Source of the DNA: Bacteroidia bacterium
GTDB lineage: Bacteria; Bacteroidota; Bacteroidia; SpSt-205
Reading direction: 5' to 3'
DNA: 58,611 bases
NCBI GenBank assembly: GCA_025054525.1
Contig: JANWZJ010000008.1
Span: 1-58,611 of the forward strand
Position numbers and translations under genes: made by a program. Positions 35,532-44,539 of the stretch are shown in pieces; position 1 is the stretch's first letter, and the number at the start of each line of letters is the position of its first letter. Under the pieces are notes generated by a model that did no database searches, was not told the origin of the DNA, and saw only the letters and a program-made list of their open reading frames with translations.

Positions 35532-36249
35532 ATTCAAGCGGGCGATAAAGGCACTTTTCGGGAAGGCGGTAGAGTCCATAGAAGACCCCAAGCTGATCTT
35601 GGAGCAGAACATCCGCGAGCTGAACGAGCAAGTCCCCAAAATGAATGAGCACATCGCTTCAGTCAAAGCTACCGTTACCCTTTTGGAGAAAGAACTGGAG
35701 AAGTATCAGCGGGAATATAACGAGCTTATCGCTCGCGTTAAGGCAGCCCTTAGTCAGAATAGGGAGGACTTAGCTGAACAATACGCACTTCGGGTGGAGA
35801 AGCTCAAGCAGAATATAGCCCAAACCCAAACGGAGCTGGAGGCAGCGCGCCGTGCCTATGAGAAAGCCTTAGAAGTGAAGAAGCTATTCATGCGGGAACG
35901 AGAGCGCAAGATTCAGGAGGCGCGAGCTGCCCTTCAGCAGTACGAGCGTGCCAAGTGGCAAGCAAAAATCGCCGATGCATTTGAGCAGTTTGAGGTAGGG
36001 GGCATAGACCAGACCCACGACGAAATGGTGCGCCGCCTCCAAGAAAAAGCCGCCCAATATGAAGCTCGTTTAGAAATCGCGATGGACAGTGTAGATACTT
36101 CCCGGCTCAAGGTAGAAGAAGAGATGGAACGCATCCAAGCAAAAGAATCGCTTTCTCGCCTGAAAGCAGAGTTAGGGCTAAGCTCGGAAAGCACACCGCC
36201 CCCTCCCCCCCAGCAGCAAGCTAACCCCGGCAAGTCCCCGCTCCTCTAA
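35515..36249 (+). CDS. pspA: PspA/IM30 family membrane-stress protein
   Basis: 244 aa. Amphipathic N-terminal helix (SLWVRFKRAIKALFGKAVES), then EDPKLILEQNIRELNEQVP and a long coiled coil to about residue 215 with the family's GGIDQTHDEMVRRLQEK region. The tail is Pro/Gln-rich (PPPPPQQQANPG). PspA/IM30/Vipp1 proteins form ESCRT-III-like assemblies on damaged inner membrane. There is no pspF, pspB or pspC here. It is in a unit with fbp (17-bp overlap) and a small coiled-coil protein (1-bp overlap). Confidence 0.88.
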   Translation: MSLWVRFKRAIKALFGKAVESIEDPKLILEQNIRELNEQVPKMNEHIASVKATVTLLEKELEKYQREYNELIARVKAALSQNREDLAEQYALRVEKLKQNIAQTQTELEAARRAYEKALEVKKLFMRERERKIQEARAALQQYERAKWQAKIADAFEQFEVGGIDQTHDEMVRRLQEKAAQYEARLEIAMDSVDTSRLKVEEEMERIQAKESLSRLKAELGLSSESTPPPPPQQQANPGKSPLL

Positions 36250-36485
36250 TGCCTTATTCCCCCGAAGAATACGAACAGCTCAAAGAGTTCTATAAGCAAG
36301 AGTTGCGGGAGCGAAAAGTTTTTCTTCAGCGCCTTCATACGGCTCGGTTGCGTCAGCAAGCGGAAGAACACCTCCGCCAAATGGAAGAGTCTCTACGACG
36401 CTTGGGTATAGAGCCCGAAACCGAACCACCCTCCTCTCCTCCTTCCGCACCACCGCCTCTCTCTGATCCGAAGACGCTTTTTTGA
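36249..36485 (+). CDS. Small coiled-coil protein with Pro-rich tail
   Basis: 78 aa. The N-terminal 55 residues are highly charged and predicted helical (YSPEEYEQLKEFYKQELRER, LRQQAEEHLRQMEESLRRLG); the rest is PSSPPSAPPPLSDP, similar in style to the end of PspA before it. No family recognised. The 1-bp overlaps on both sides (stop/start TAATG and TGATG) argue that it is translated. A PspA partner is a reasonable guess from position only. Confidence 0.65.
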   Translation: MPYSPEEYEQLKEFYKQELRERKVFLQRLHTARLRQQAEEHLRQMEESLRRLGIEPETEPPSSPPSAPPPLSDPKTLF

Positions 36486-37660
36486 TGCGCCTCTTGCAGC
36501 TTACCAACAAGTTCCCCTTCCCACCTAAGGACGGGGGCACCTTGGCAATGGCTTTTTTCCCAGAAGCATGGCGTGATTTAGGCTACACAGGGTATGGGCT
36601 TGCCATGGATACCCCTAAGCATCCCTTTCAGCCCTCCTACCCTACTCCTATTCCTTATGAAGCAATCCCTGTACATAGCACACCTACCCTACCCGGTGCC
36701 TTTCTCAATCTCTTTAGTTCCCTCCCTTATCATGTCGTGCGTTTTCAAAGTCGGGCTTACACCTATGCTTTACAGCGAATCATAGAGACTTTCCAACCCG
36801 ACCTTATTCAGGTGGAAACCCCTTATCTCACCCCGTATATAGAGGGGTTATCCCTCCCCCGCATCTATCGGCTTCACAACGTAGAGTGGGAAATATGGTT
36901 ACAGCATAGCCAAGAGAGAGCTTGGCCCCTGCGCTTCTATCTTCAAACTCAGGCTAAACGCATACGCAGTTTTGAGGAAAAGGCTATTCATCGCTATCAG
37001 GGACTGCTCCCCATCTCCAAAAATGAATATCAGTGGATTCACAGCCAAAGGTATAAGGGCTCTGTAGAACTCATACCATTTGCTGTACGAGTTGATGAAT
37101 ACGAGGTGCCTCCATTAGGCAAACCTCATCCTTCTATAGGATATATCGGTTCGCTGGACTGGATGCCTAATCAATCTGGACTGGTCTGGTTCTTAGAGCA
37201 GGTTTGGCCTGCTTTTCGCCGCAAGCACCCCACAGCCCATCTCTATATCGCCGGTAGGGGCATGCCCGCATGGATGCGTAAGTACCAAGACAACCATACC
37301 CACCTTGTAGGCGCAATTGAAGATGCCAAAGCCTTTTTCTACCAGCATGAAATTTTTATCGTGCCGCTTTTCTCGGGCAGTGGAATTCGGGTGAAGCTCA
37401 TAGAAGCCTTCGCTACAGGAAGAGCTATAGTAGCCACTCCCTTAGCAGCCGACAGCCTTATCTACGAATCGGGTAAGCACCTTCTCTTAGCAGAAAAACC
37501 CGAAGACTTTCAGCAAGCCCTAAGTCTCCTCTATACCGATGCTGCGCTGCGCAAACAAATGGGAGAAGCTACCCGACACCTTGCCGAAACGACTTATGAC
37601 CGCAGCTTAGTTTTAGAGAAAATGCATCACTTCTACAAAGAAGTGCTGCGTCATGCATAG
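36485..37660 (+). CDS. Glycosyltransferase, GT4 family
   Basis: 391 aa from ATG 36485, overlapping the previous stop by 1 bp. GT-B fold: N-terminal LLQLTNKFPFPPKDGGTLAM with the acceptor loop, then IQVETPYLTPYIEGL, YRLHNVEWEIW, SIGYIGSLDWMPNQSGLVWF, and the donor-binding GSGIRVKLIEAFATGRAIVA with the E-x7-type motif. It probably transfers a sugar from a nucleotide donor to a surface glycan; sugar and acceptor are unknown. It overlaps anmK by 8 bp. Confidence 0.88.
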   Translation: MRLLQLTNKFPFPPKDGGTLAMAFFPEAWRDLGYTGYGLAMDTPKHPFQPSYPTPIPYEAIPVHSTPTLPGAFLNLFSSLPYHVVRFQSRAYTYALQRIIETFQPDLIQVETPYLTPYIEGLSLPRIYRLHNVEWEIWLQHSQERAWPLRFYLQTQAKRIRSFEEKAIHRYQGLLPISKNEYQWIHSQRYKGSVELIPFAVRVDEYEVPPLGKPHPSIGYIGSLDWMPNQSGLVWFLEQVWPAFRRKHPTAHLYIAGRGMPAWMRKYQDNHTHLVGAIEDAKAFFYQHEIFIVPLFSGSGIRVKLIEAFATGRAIVATPLAADSLIYESGKHLLLAEKPEDFQQALSLLYTDAALRKQMGEATRHLAETTYDRSLVLEKMHHFYKEVLRHA

Positions 37661-38702
37661 CTACCGGGTGCTGGGCCTCATGGCAGGTAGTTCCGCCGAT
37701 GGGGTCTCCGCCGCACTCGTACGCTTCTGGAAAAGCTCCTCCTGGCAATACGAACTGCTGGAAGCCCATACTTTCCCCTACCCTGAAATGCTCCAAAAAG
37801 AACTTCTCGGTGCCCTTACCCTTCCCCAACAGGAAACCCTCCGCCTCAGTACCTACTATACGGATTGGACGGCAGAACTGATTCAGGCACACTTCGGCAC
37901 TCGCTACTATGACCTGATTAGCTGGCACCCCCACAACCTGTACCATGAGCCGGAAATAGGGCTTACTTGGAGTTTAGGCGATGGAGAAAGGCTGCGAGTC
38001 CAAGTCTCTGCGCCGGTGGTGTATCATTTCCGTGCCCGAGATATAGCCAGTGGCGGCAAAGGAGCCCCTCTTATTCCCATAGCTGATGGTCTGCTTTTCT
38101 CTTCCTATGAGACCCTTATCAACCTGGGGGGTATCGCTAATCTCACCCATCTTCCCTCTTTCACTGCCTACGACATCACACCCTGCAATCAAGTGCTGAA
38201 TGCCTTAGCTCGCCAAGCCGGAAGCACTACAGGTTATGACCCCCAAGGCAGCCTTGCTGCTCAGGGAAAAGTACTTCCTGCTCTACTGGAGCAACTCCAA
38301 CAGCATCCCTTCTTCACCTTATCCCCACCCAAAGCCCTCTCTAACAGAACAGTGCGTGAAGCCTTTCTCCAACCGCTTCTTAGCTATGACGCATTCCCCT
38401 GTGATAAGCTGCGAACCGCAGTAGAACTGATTACCTGGGCATTAGAGCGGGCCCTTCGCACCGTCGCTGCGCGTCGCTTCACGCTCACAGGTGGAGGTAC
38501 TTACAATACTTTCCTTATACAGCGTCTGCAAGAGCGCATCCCTGAACTGACCTACCACCCCGCCCCTCCCGAACTCATAGAGTATCGCGAGGCGATAGGA
38601 TTCGCTTTATTGGGACTTTTGCGTTGGCTCAGGGAAGATAACATACTGCCCTTCTGGACAGGCGCTCACAGAGCCCACAGCAGCGGTCTAATCAGTCTCT
38701 AA
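37653..38702 (+). CDS. anmK: Anhydro-N-acetylmuramic acid kinase
   Basis: 349 aa. The enzyme phosphorylates and opens 1,6-anhydroMurNAc in cell-wall recycling. The nucleotide loop reads GLMAGSSADGVSAAL (usual GTSxDG). FRARDIASGGKGAPLIPIAD and LINLGGIANLTHLP match well, and the Asp of YDITPCNQVLNAL corresponds to the catalytic base. The usual S-H-G-x-T-x-x-H motif has diverged to SWHPHNLYHEP. It overlaps the GT4 gene and ends 1 bp from the convergent stress protein gene. Confidence 0.88.
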   Translation: MHSYRVLGLMAGSSADGVSAALVRFWKSSSWQYELLEAHTFPYPEMLQKELLGALTLPQQETLRLSTYYTDWTAELIQAHFGTRYYDLISWHPHNLYHEPEIGLTWSLGDGERLRVQVSAPVVYHFRARDIASGGKGAPLIPIADGLLFSSYETLINLGGIANLTHLPSFTAYDITPCNQVLNALARQAGSTTGYDPQGSLAAQGKVLPALLEQLQQHPFFTLSPPKALSNRTVREAFLQPLLSYDAFPCDKLRTAVELITWALERALRTVAARRFTLTGGGTYNTFLIQRLQERIPELTYHPAPPELIEYREAIGFALLGLLRWLREDNILPFWTGAHRAHSSGLISL

Positions 38703-38703
38703 A

Positions 38704-39546
38704 TCAGAGCGGCACCGCCAATAAAGGATGGGCAATATACTGGGCTACATTCTCTGTAATACTTCCAAAAAGGAGCTGCGCCAGCCCCTTACGGGCATGC
38801 GTACCCATAACAATTAAGTCTGCATTTTCGGCTTCTACCGCCTGCCGTAGCCCTTCCTCTACCGATATATCGTTATACACCCTGAGTGTAAGAGAAGTAT
38901 GCTTCGTTTGCTCCTCTACTTCTTTGAGGAACTTGTCTATGGAGGGAGTGTCGTAAAATACATACGGCGTATTTATAATCAAAAGCATAATAGAGACAGC
39001 TTGCCAAGGTTTGAGGATTTCTATGGACTTTTGGAGGAAAGGAATCGTCTTATCGTCGTAGATATCCACAGGTAGAAGCACTTTTTGAAAGGGAGCATAT
39101 GAGTTCTTAGGATGAACGGCGAGTACGGGAATGGGACTATGCCGAATAAGCCGGGCAGTATTTGTACCGAAGATACCACCATGCCAAAGGCTTGTTGCGC
39201 CCCGAGTTCCCATCACAATCAGTTCTACTTGAGGTACTTTATCTAAGTAGGTATCTGGGCGCCATATGGTCAAGTCCCCCCATAGATGGGCATAGACCTT
39301 TACCCCATCCTTGATGGAAGTAATGTATTGACCCAAGCTCTCTCGTAGGGCGCTGCGGATTTTATTATCCAGTTCAGCATCTATGATAGCAGACAGGCCA
39401 CCTTGGTAGGCTATACTTGCGTAGGGACGATCATAAATATGGGCCACATGTAAATCAGCGCCCGTGTGGCGACACAGTTGGAGGGCGTAACTATACGCAT
39501 TATGCGCAGCCTCCGAAAAGTCAGTAAGGTGCAGGACGGATTTCAT
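38704..39546 (-). CDS. Universal stress protein with two Usp domains
   Basis: 280 aa, a tandem of two UspA folds (~1-145 and ~150-280). Each carries the ATP-binding signature: VMGTRGATSLWHGGIFGTNT in the first and VMGTHARKGLAQLLFGSITE in the second. Starts HLTDFSEAAHNAYSYA, the usual Usp opening. It is cytoplasmic, a stress-linked nucleotide-binding protein; the exact job is unknown. It is monocistronic with a promoter box 7 nt before its ATG. Confidence 0.9.
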   Translation of the reverse strand: MKSVLHLTDFSEAAHNAYSYALQLCRHTGADLHVAHIYDRPYASIAYQGGLSAIIDAELDNKIRSALRESLGQYITSIKDGVKVYAHLWGDLTIWRPDTYLDKVPQVELIVMGTRGATSLWHGGIFGTNTARLIRHSPIPVLAVHPKNSYAPFQKVLLPVDIYDDKTIPFLQKSIEILKPWQAVSIMLLIINTPYVFYDTPSIDKFLKEVEEQTKHTSLTLRVYNDISVEEGLRQAVEAENADLIVMGTHARKGLAQLLFGSITENVAQYIAHPLLAVPL

Positions 39547-39553
39547 TTCAGGA

Positions 39554-39561
39554 CAAAGTTA
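39554..39561 (-). promoter_or_regulatory. -7 box for the universal stress protein gene
   Basis: TAACTTTG on the minus strand, 7 nt before ATG 39546. A second similar sequence, TAACTTTTG, lies directly upstream. Confidence 0.6.
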
Positions 39562-39573
39562 CAAAAGTTAGCT

Positions 39574-41856
39574 TTATTGCCAAGGGCGCTCCAAGAAACG
39601 AGTATAGCCCAAGTGAATAAAGAAGCGGAAGGGCTGAGGCTGCCGATCGTAGAAGCTGAAAAAGACTCCCAAGGGCCCCACAAAGCTCCGATAGAAGATT
39701 CCGCCCATGAGGTAGCGATACACGGGCGGAAGGTCCTGCCAACGCGCTGGGAAACGAAGCCCACCATTTACCCCGCTAAAAAGGAAAAGCGGCTGATGCA
39801 AATACGCTTCTCCCCGAAGGTAAAGCTTAGGACTGAGTTCTATACTGAGATGTCCTCCCACTGCTGCGTATGCTCTCTGATAAAAGGCTGGAATAAATAG
39901 CGTAGGACTTTCAGGAAAAGGATGAAAGGCAGGAGAAGCCAACATAGTAGCCACTGAGTCCGCGAAGGATTGCTGGAGCGAAAGCCCCCCTTCTATTCGG
40001 GTTCCCAGACTTATGCGCGGTAGCACCCATAGATTTTGGCGGTAGCGGAAGACTGCTTGAGGCCAGAGGTGTTCTGCTCTAAGGTACGGCGCTGGCGAGA
40101 AACGCGGCTTTTCTATCGCTCTATTTAGATAGACTGCCGCATAGAATCGGCTTCCCTCCAAGGGATATTGGCGGTCATCCTCAGTATCCCAGAGCAAGCG
40201 AAAATAAAGGCTATTCGCATGAATCTCTGTGGAATAGGCGAGGTTAGCATGGCTATCTGAAATATCCTGAATTGCTATACCGCTGCTTGCTTCAAATTTA
40301 TTCAGCATAAACTCCGAAGAGACAGAGAAATGTCGCACACGCGTATAGACTCCTGCTTCGCGAGGCAGAGGCAGCCAGTAGGTACTCAATGTCTGGTAAA
40401 AGAAGCGATTGAACTGTGCTTCTCCGGAGAAGCGGATGTCTGGAGAGATGGGGGGACGTACGCGACTGCGAAAGAGCAACCCTTGAGCAAAGGAACCTTG
40501 GGTAAAGAGAGCTTCCCCTTCCCACCCAAACCACCACACTCTTTCAAGACGCCCCCCTACTTGAATCGTATAGCCCGACGGCGAAAAAATACCCAACCCC
40601 ACGCGTAAAAAGCGGGTGCCTTTGGAGCGCAGCAGCAATCGCAGAGAAGCCGAACCCTGCGAGTCAGGAATAAACTCGGGAAATAGACTATAGAAAGAGG
40701 CAGCTCTTTTCAGCAGAAAGAGCCGGCGCCGCAACTTTTCCATAGAGAGTTCTTCCCCAGGTCTGATCGCAAACACTCGCTTGTAAAAGAAGCGCTGAGG
40801 GGCTTCCGCAGGATAGAAGTTTATACTGGTGAGCCGTACGGGTACCTCAGCCAAACGGCGCAAACGCGCCCTACCTTCTATCAGCTTAGCCGAGTCTGAA
40901 CGAACGCCTCCGATCAGTTCTCTTAGCTCCTGGATGCACGCCGAAGCAGCCTCGTAGCCTCTTCGCACGGCAAAAGCCAGCGAACGGGAAGAGAAATCAG
41001 TAGAGCTCATGTCTTCTAAATCAGGCTGAATAAAGAAGCTGCGCTCAGGTAGCTTTTGCCATGTAACCTGGTCAGCTAAATGCGAAAAGAGTCGCCAATA
41101 ATAGCCCCTCTGCTTGAAGTATTCCAAAGTCATAGGGGGAGTTCCTACATGAACTCCAATAATATAATCGGGCGCAAACTCTCTTTTCATCGGCTCTACG
41201 GGGAAGTTATCATAGACCCCACCATCTACGAGGTTTTCGTATTCGGGGGTGCTGAGGGGAGAGAAAAATATAGGTACCGAAATAGAGACTCTCACCGCCA
41301 GCGGAAGGCTACCTCGCCGGAAAATTATCGCTTTTCGCCGAAAGAGGTCTGCCCCTATCGCTCGATATGGCACGAGCAGGCTATCAAAATCCCCATGCGT
41401 AGCGATATTAACCTTAGCCAATCTTTCATTGAGACCGAGATTAATCTCAAAGTCGGACACCATCTGCTCTGGTAGGGGGACATCGCCCTTAGACAGGAAG
41501 CTCAAAGGAATCTCCCAAGTAGTGATATCATGATTATAGGTAGGCACATAGTATGTGCGTTCTTTGTAGAAGAAGCCGGGTCCGAGCCACTTGCGATTTT
41601 CCTTCAGAAGTAGGAGAAGCATCTCGGCGGGGGTATAGCCTGCACAGTAAAAGGCACCGACCATAGCCCCCATAGAAGTACCTGTGATGTAATCTACGGG
41701 AATGCCTGCTTCTTCCAGCGCGCGCAGAACCCCAACATGAGCAGCTCCCCTAGCCCCTCCGCCAGAAAGTACTAATCCTATGCGAGGGCGAGAAATTTCC
41801 TCTTGGGCCCAGAGCACGCTCAGGAGGGCAAGAAGCAACCTATGCCTCATCGTCAA
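39574..41856 (-). CDS. Patatin-like phospholipase with Omp85-type barrel
   Basis: 760 aa (ATG 41856 or 41850). Signal peptide SVLWA-Q. Patatin domain ~25-320: oxyanion loop SGGGARGAAHVGVL, nucleophile Ser61 in GTSMG, and Asp211 in VDGGVYDN, so the catalytic dyad is complete. A POTRA-like segment (~340-410, LTSINFYPAEAPQRFFYKRV) and a C-terminal barrel (LYLRGEAYLHQPLF, FGPLGV-type strands) follow. It resembles the PlpD/FplA family of outer-membrane phospholipases. The passenger could stay attached or be released. It overlaps the permease gene by 4 bp. Confidence 0.9.
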   Translation of the reverse strand: MTMRHRLLLALLSVLWAQEEISRPRIGLVLSGGGARGAAHVGVLRALEEAGIPVDYITGTSMGAMVGAFYCAGYTPAEMLLLLLKENRKWLGPGFFYKERTYYVPTYNHDITTWEIPLSFLSKGDVPLPEQMVSDFEINLGLNERLAKVNIATHGDFDSLLVPYRAIGADLFRRKAIIFRRGSLPLAVRVSISVPIFFSPLSTPEYENLVDGGVYDNFPVEPMKREFAPDYIIGVHVGTPPMTLEYFKQRGYYWRLFSHLADQVTWQKLPERSFFIQPDLEDMSSTDFSSRSLAFAVRRGYEAASACIQELRELIGGVRSDSAKLIEGRARLRRLAEVPVRLTSINFYPAEAPQRFFYKRVFAIRPGEELSMEKLRRRLFLLKRAASFYSLFPEFIPDSQGSASLRLLLRSKGTRFLRVGLGIFSPSGYTIQVGGRLERVWWFGWEGEALFTQGSFAQGLLFRSRVRPPISPDIRFSGEAQFNRFFYQTLSTYWLPLPREAGVYTRVRHFSVSSEFMLNKFEASSGIAIQDISDSHANLAYSTEIHANSLYFRLLWDTEDDRQYPLEGSRFYAAVYLNRAIEKPRFSPAPYLRAEHLWPQAVFRYRQNLWVLPRISLGTRIEGGLSLQQSFADSVATMLASPAFHPFPESPTLFIPAFYQRAYAAVGGHLSIELSPKLYLRGEAYLHQPLFLFSGVNGGLRFPARWQDLPPVYRYLMGGIFYRSFVGPLGVFFSFYDRQPQPFRFFIHLGYTRFLERPWQ

Positions 41857-43043
41857 TCGCCTTGGAGAGCCGCACGAAAAGATAGATGCCTCAAATAATG
41901 TTGGCTATAAAGGTGCAGAAGTATAATCGCCCCCATCAAGAGTCCTAAGAGCATCACAGTGTCCTTAGCTTCCCATTTGACGGGGAAATGCTGTAGAAGG
42001 AAACCTTCTCCACCTCTAAGCTCAAGGAGATGATAACGAGCCTGCACCCAGACACTAAGAGAGCCTAAGAATATGCCTATGACTCCCCCCAGCCCCACGA
42101 GGATGAGATGAATATAGCTAAGAAGGCGCTCTACTTGGGAGACCGAAGCGCCTAATGCTTGATAGAGCGCCCAATCCCGACGGTTGAGGATTAGGAGAGT
42201 GGAGAGCGCACTAAGCATGCCTCCCAGCGTCAAAAGCAGCAAAAGCCCCAGTCCTACCCGAGCCAACATTTGCTCCTGGGCTAAAACGCGATAGAAACTA
42301 TCATGCTGCTGGCGCGAAAGACGAGCTTGAGTCCCTGGGGGGAGCGTCATCTTGAGCTTGCGCACAAACTCATGGGCGACTACCCCCTCATTTAGGCGAA
42401 TCTCTATTACATCGTAGTTTCCCCGAAACTCTGGCCAATCCGACCCATTCATAATTGCCCAAGTATCATCATATTCTTTCTGCACGCTAAAGATACCTTG
42501 CGGATGGATGCGACGCCGAGGAAGATTCTCTACGCCGCTCAGAGCCAGCCCCTTTCCCGAACTCACTACATAAATCCACAGGGGATGTTCTTCTCTATCC
42601 ATGAGGGCGAGTTTGACGGCGACCCCCGAGCCTAATATGGCTCCTGCCTTAGAAAGTGGGAAACTTCTCCCCCATACGAGCTGTTGGCCTATGCGACTTA
42701 CGGCAGGATAGTTCTCATCTACTATTCGGAGTTTGACTACGGCCTGCCGCTCACTGTACTTTAGGACAGCGATTTTTTCATACACGCCCGAGACGGCCTG
42801 CACTTCGGATAGAGAAGCTATACGCTGCTTTAGAGAGTCGTTCAGGTTTCCTCCTACGAGCTGCACGTGGGGATCCACCCGCTGAAAGACCTCTTCCAGA
42901 AAGCCACTGAAGCCATTGAAGACGGCATTCACTACCTCCCATGCCCAAGCCGAGAGAACCAGCCCTGTGAAACTAAGCCCCATGAGCCAGCGCAGCCCAG
43001 GGCGGGGGCTGTGCCATACATACCGCCACGCTAAACGCCACAT
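41853..43043 (-). CDS. ABC transporter permease, LolC/LolE-like
   Basis: 396 aa with the MacB/FtsX-type plan: one N-terminal TM, a ~200-residue periplasmic domain, and three C-terminal TMs (FtsX domain, ~260-380). The N terminus (WRLAWRYVW, GLSFTGLVLSAWAWEVVNAVFNGF) matches Bacteroidota proteins called lipoprotein-releasing system permeases. It would move lipoproteins out of the inner membrane with an ATPase (LolD) encoded elsewhere. It lies between rbfA (1-bp overlap) and the patatin gene (4-bp overlap). Confidence 0.85.
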   Translation of the reverse strand: MWRLAWRYVWHSPRPGLRWLMGLSFTGLVLSAWAWEVVNAVFNGFSGFLEEVFQRVDPHVQLVGGNLNDSLKQRIASLSEVQAVSGVYEKIAVLKYSERQAVVKLRIVDENYPAVSRIGQQLVWGRSFPLSKAGAILGSGVAVKLALMDREEHPLWIYVVSSGKGLALSGVENLPRRRIHPQGIFSVQKEYDDTWAIMNGSDWPEFRGNYDVIEIRLNEGVVAHEFVRKLKMTLPPGTQARLSRQQHDSFYRVLAQEQMLARVGLGLLLLLTLGGMLSALSTLLILNRRDWALYQALGASVSQVERLLSYIHLILVGLGGVIGIFLGSLSVWVQARYHLLELRGGEGFLLQHFPVKWEAKDTVMLLGLLMGAIILLHLYSQHYLRHLSFRAALQGD

Positions 43044-43417
43044 TATTCTTTGCCAGGGGGCGGTAGCTTACGCAGAATTTCTTCTACTCTCCGCGCACTA
43101 AGTTCCACTTGATCTACAAAGAACTGTACCGATGGCATGATTCGTACATGATGTCGAATCCGCTGGGACAATCTATGCCGAATCGGTTTCTGATACTGAT
43201 TTAGCAGCCGCACGACAAACTCTAACTTCTCCGCAGGCACCGCTAAAATGTACGCTCGTACTTGCTGGAGGTCTGGCGTTACCCGAACATCACTCACCTC
43301 TATCAGGATATTTGCCAGCTCAGGAATCTCCTCCGCTGCCTCCTTGACAATATCGGAAAGCACGCGCTTCATCTCAGCAGAGAAACGCTGCTGCCGAAGA
43401 TTAGACGGACGAGACAT
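43043..43417 (-). CDS. rbfA: Ribosome-binding factor A
   Basis: 124 aa from ATG 43417, preferred to 43450 because TATCTTTG ends 5 nt upstream. KH-like RbfA fold: RQQRFSAEMKRVLSDIV, VSDVRVTPDLQQVRAYI, IRHRLSQRIRHHVRIMPSVQFFVD. It is needed for 30S subunit maturation, in particular the 16S 5' region, and for growth in the cold. It heads a unit with a LolC/E-like permease and the patatin gene, and diverges from the radical SAM gene. Confidence 0.93.
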   Translation of the reverse strand: MSRPSNLRQQRFSAEMKRVLSDIVKEAAEEIPELANILIEVSDVRVTPDLQQVRAYILAVPAEKLEFVVRLLNQYQKPIRHRLSQRIRHHVRIMPSVQFFVDQVELSARRVEEILRKLPPPGKE

Positions 43418-43422
43418 ATTTT

Positions 43423-43430
43423 CAAAGATA
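43423..43430 (-). promoter_or_regulatory. -7 box for rbfA
   Basis: TATCTTTG on the minus strand, 5 nt before ATG 43417; decides the start over the longer frame. Confidence 0.66.
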
Positions 43431-43502
43431 CACAGCTTCCGCCACTCCATTCTTTCCTCAATTTTTCCACAAGTCTTGATACTGAGCCGATAGCGGTCTC
43501 AG

Positions 43503-43510
43503 TAGATTTG
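43503..43510 (+). promoter_or_regulatory. -7 box for the radical SAM gene
   Basis: TAGATTTG, only 3 nt before ATG 43514, so transcription should begin at or just inside the start codon. Confidence 0.55.
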
Positions 43511-43513
43511 CTT

Positions 43514-44539
43514 ATGCGCCGAGGCGCTCGTCATAATCCCGATTCCCGCTTTGACCCTTGGAGCTACGAGTACGATGTACCCCTTGCCCCCGATGCAGCA
43601 CGACCCCAGCTCATTCCTGTACAAGCTCGCTCCATCGTCAATATCATAGATAGTCCAGACATTCCCGTGGTCTATTCTATGAACCCTTATGCTGGCTGCG
43701 AACATGGATGCATCTACTGCTATGCTCGCAATAGCCATGAATACTGGGGCTTCTCAGCAGGCATAGACTTTGAAACTAAAATCTTAGTCAAGAAAAACGC
43801 CCCTGAACTATTAGAGCAGACCCTAAGCTCACCTAAATGGAAGCCTCATCCGATTATGCTGGCGGGTAATACCGACTGTTACCAACCTATAGAACGCCAC
43901 TTTCAACTCACTCGTCGGCTTTTAGAGGTACTTCTGCGATTTCGCCATCCCGTAGGCATAATCACAAAGAATGCCCTCATAACCCGGGATATAGACCTAC
44001 TTCAGCAGATGAGCCAAGATAATCTCGTGCATGTTTATATTACGATTACTACGCTGCGGGAGGAAGTGCGACAGATTTTGGAGCCGCGCACGGCGGCTGC
44101 GACGAAACGCTTGGAAATTATCCGTCGTCTCAGTGAGGCAGGCATACCAGTAGGCGTAATGGTAGCTCCAATTATTCCGGGACTTACCGATGAAGAGATT
44201 CTACCTATTTTGCGGGCTGCCCGAGAAGCAGGAGCTCGCACGGCTGCTTATACAGTAGTACGGCTCAATGGCGCTTTAGCAGAGATATTTGAGACTTGGT
44301 TACGAGAAAAGCTACCTGACCGCGCCGAGCGCATCCTTCACCTCATCGCCCAGTGCCACGACGGCAAACTCAACGATAATCGCTGGCACGCTCGCATTCG
44401 CGGGGCAGGCAACCTCGCCTGGACCCTTCAACGGGTATTCCAAACAGGATTAGCAAAATTCTTTTCTGATGCACCCCCTATACCTGAATATAACCTTAAT
44501 CTCTTCCGACATCGCAGCGATACACTGCCCCTTTTCTAA
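43514..44539 (+). CDS. Radical SAM protein, PA0069 / Rv2578c type
   Basis: 341 aa from ATG 43514 (RRGARHNPDSRFDPW); longer in-frame starts would overlap rbfA. The [4Fe-4S] motif is C-x3-C-x2-C in YAGCEHGCIYCYARNSHEYWG. Further family parts are IMLAGNTDCYQPIERHFQLT, IITKNALITRDIDLL, and VMVAPIIPGLTDEEI. It is distantly related to spore photoproduct lyase-like enzymes; the substrate is unknown. The last 4 bp overlap the convergent PP2C gene. Confidence 0.9.
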   Translation: MRRGARHNPDSRFDPWSYEYDVPLAPDAARPQLIPVQARSIVNIIDSPDIPVVYSMNPYAGCEHGCIYCYARNSHEYWGFSAGIDFETKILVKKNAPELLEQTLSSPKWKPHPIMLAGNTDCYQPIERHFQLTRRLLEVLLRFRHPVGIITKNALITRDIDLLQQMSQDNLVHVYITITTLREEVRQILEPRTAAATKRLEIIRRLSEAGIPVGVMVAPIIPGLTDEEILPILRAAREAGARTAAYTVVRLNGALAEIFETWLREKLPDRAERILHLIAQCHDGKLNDNRWHARIRGAGNLAWTLQRVFQTGLAKFFSDAPPIPEYNLNLFRHRSDTLPLF

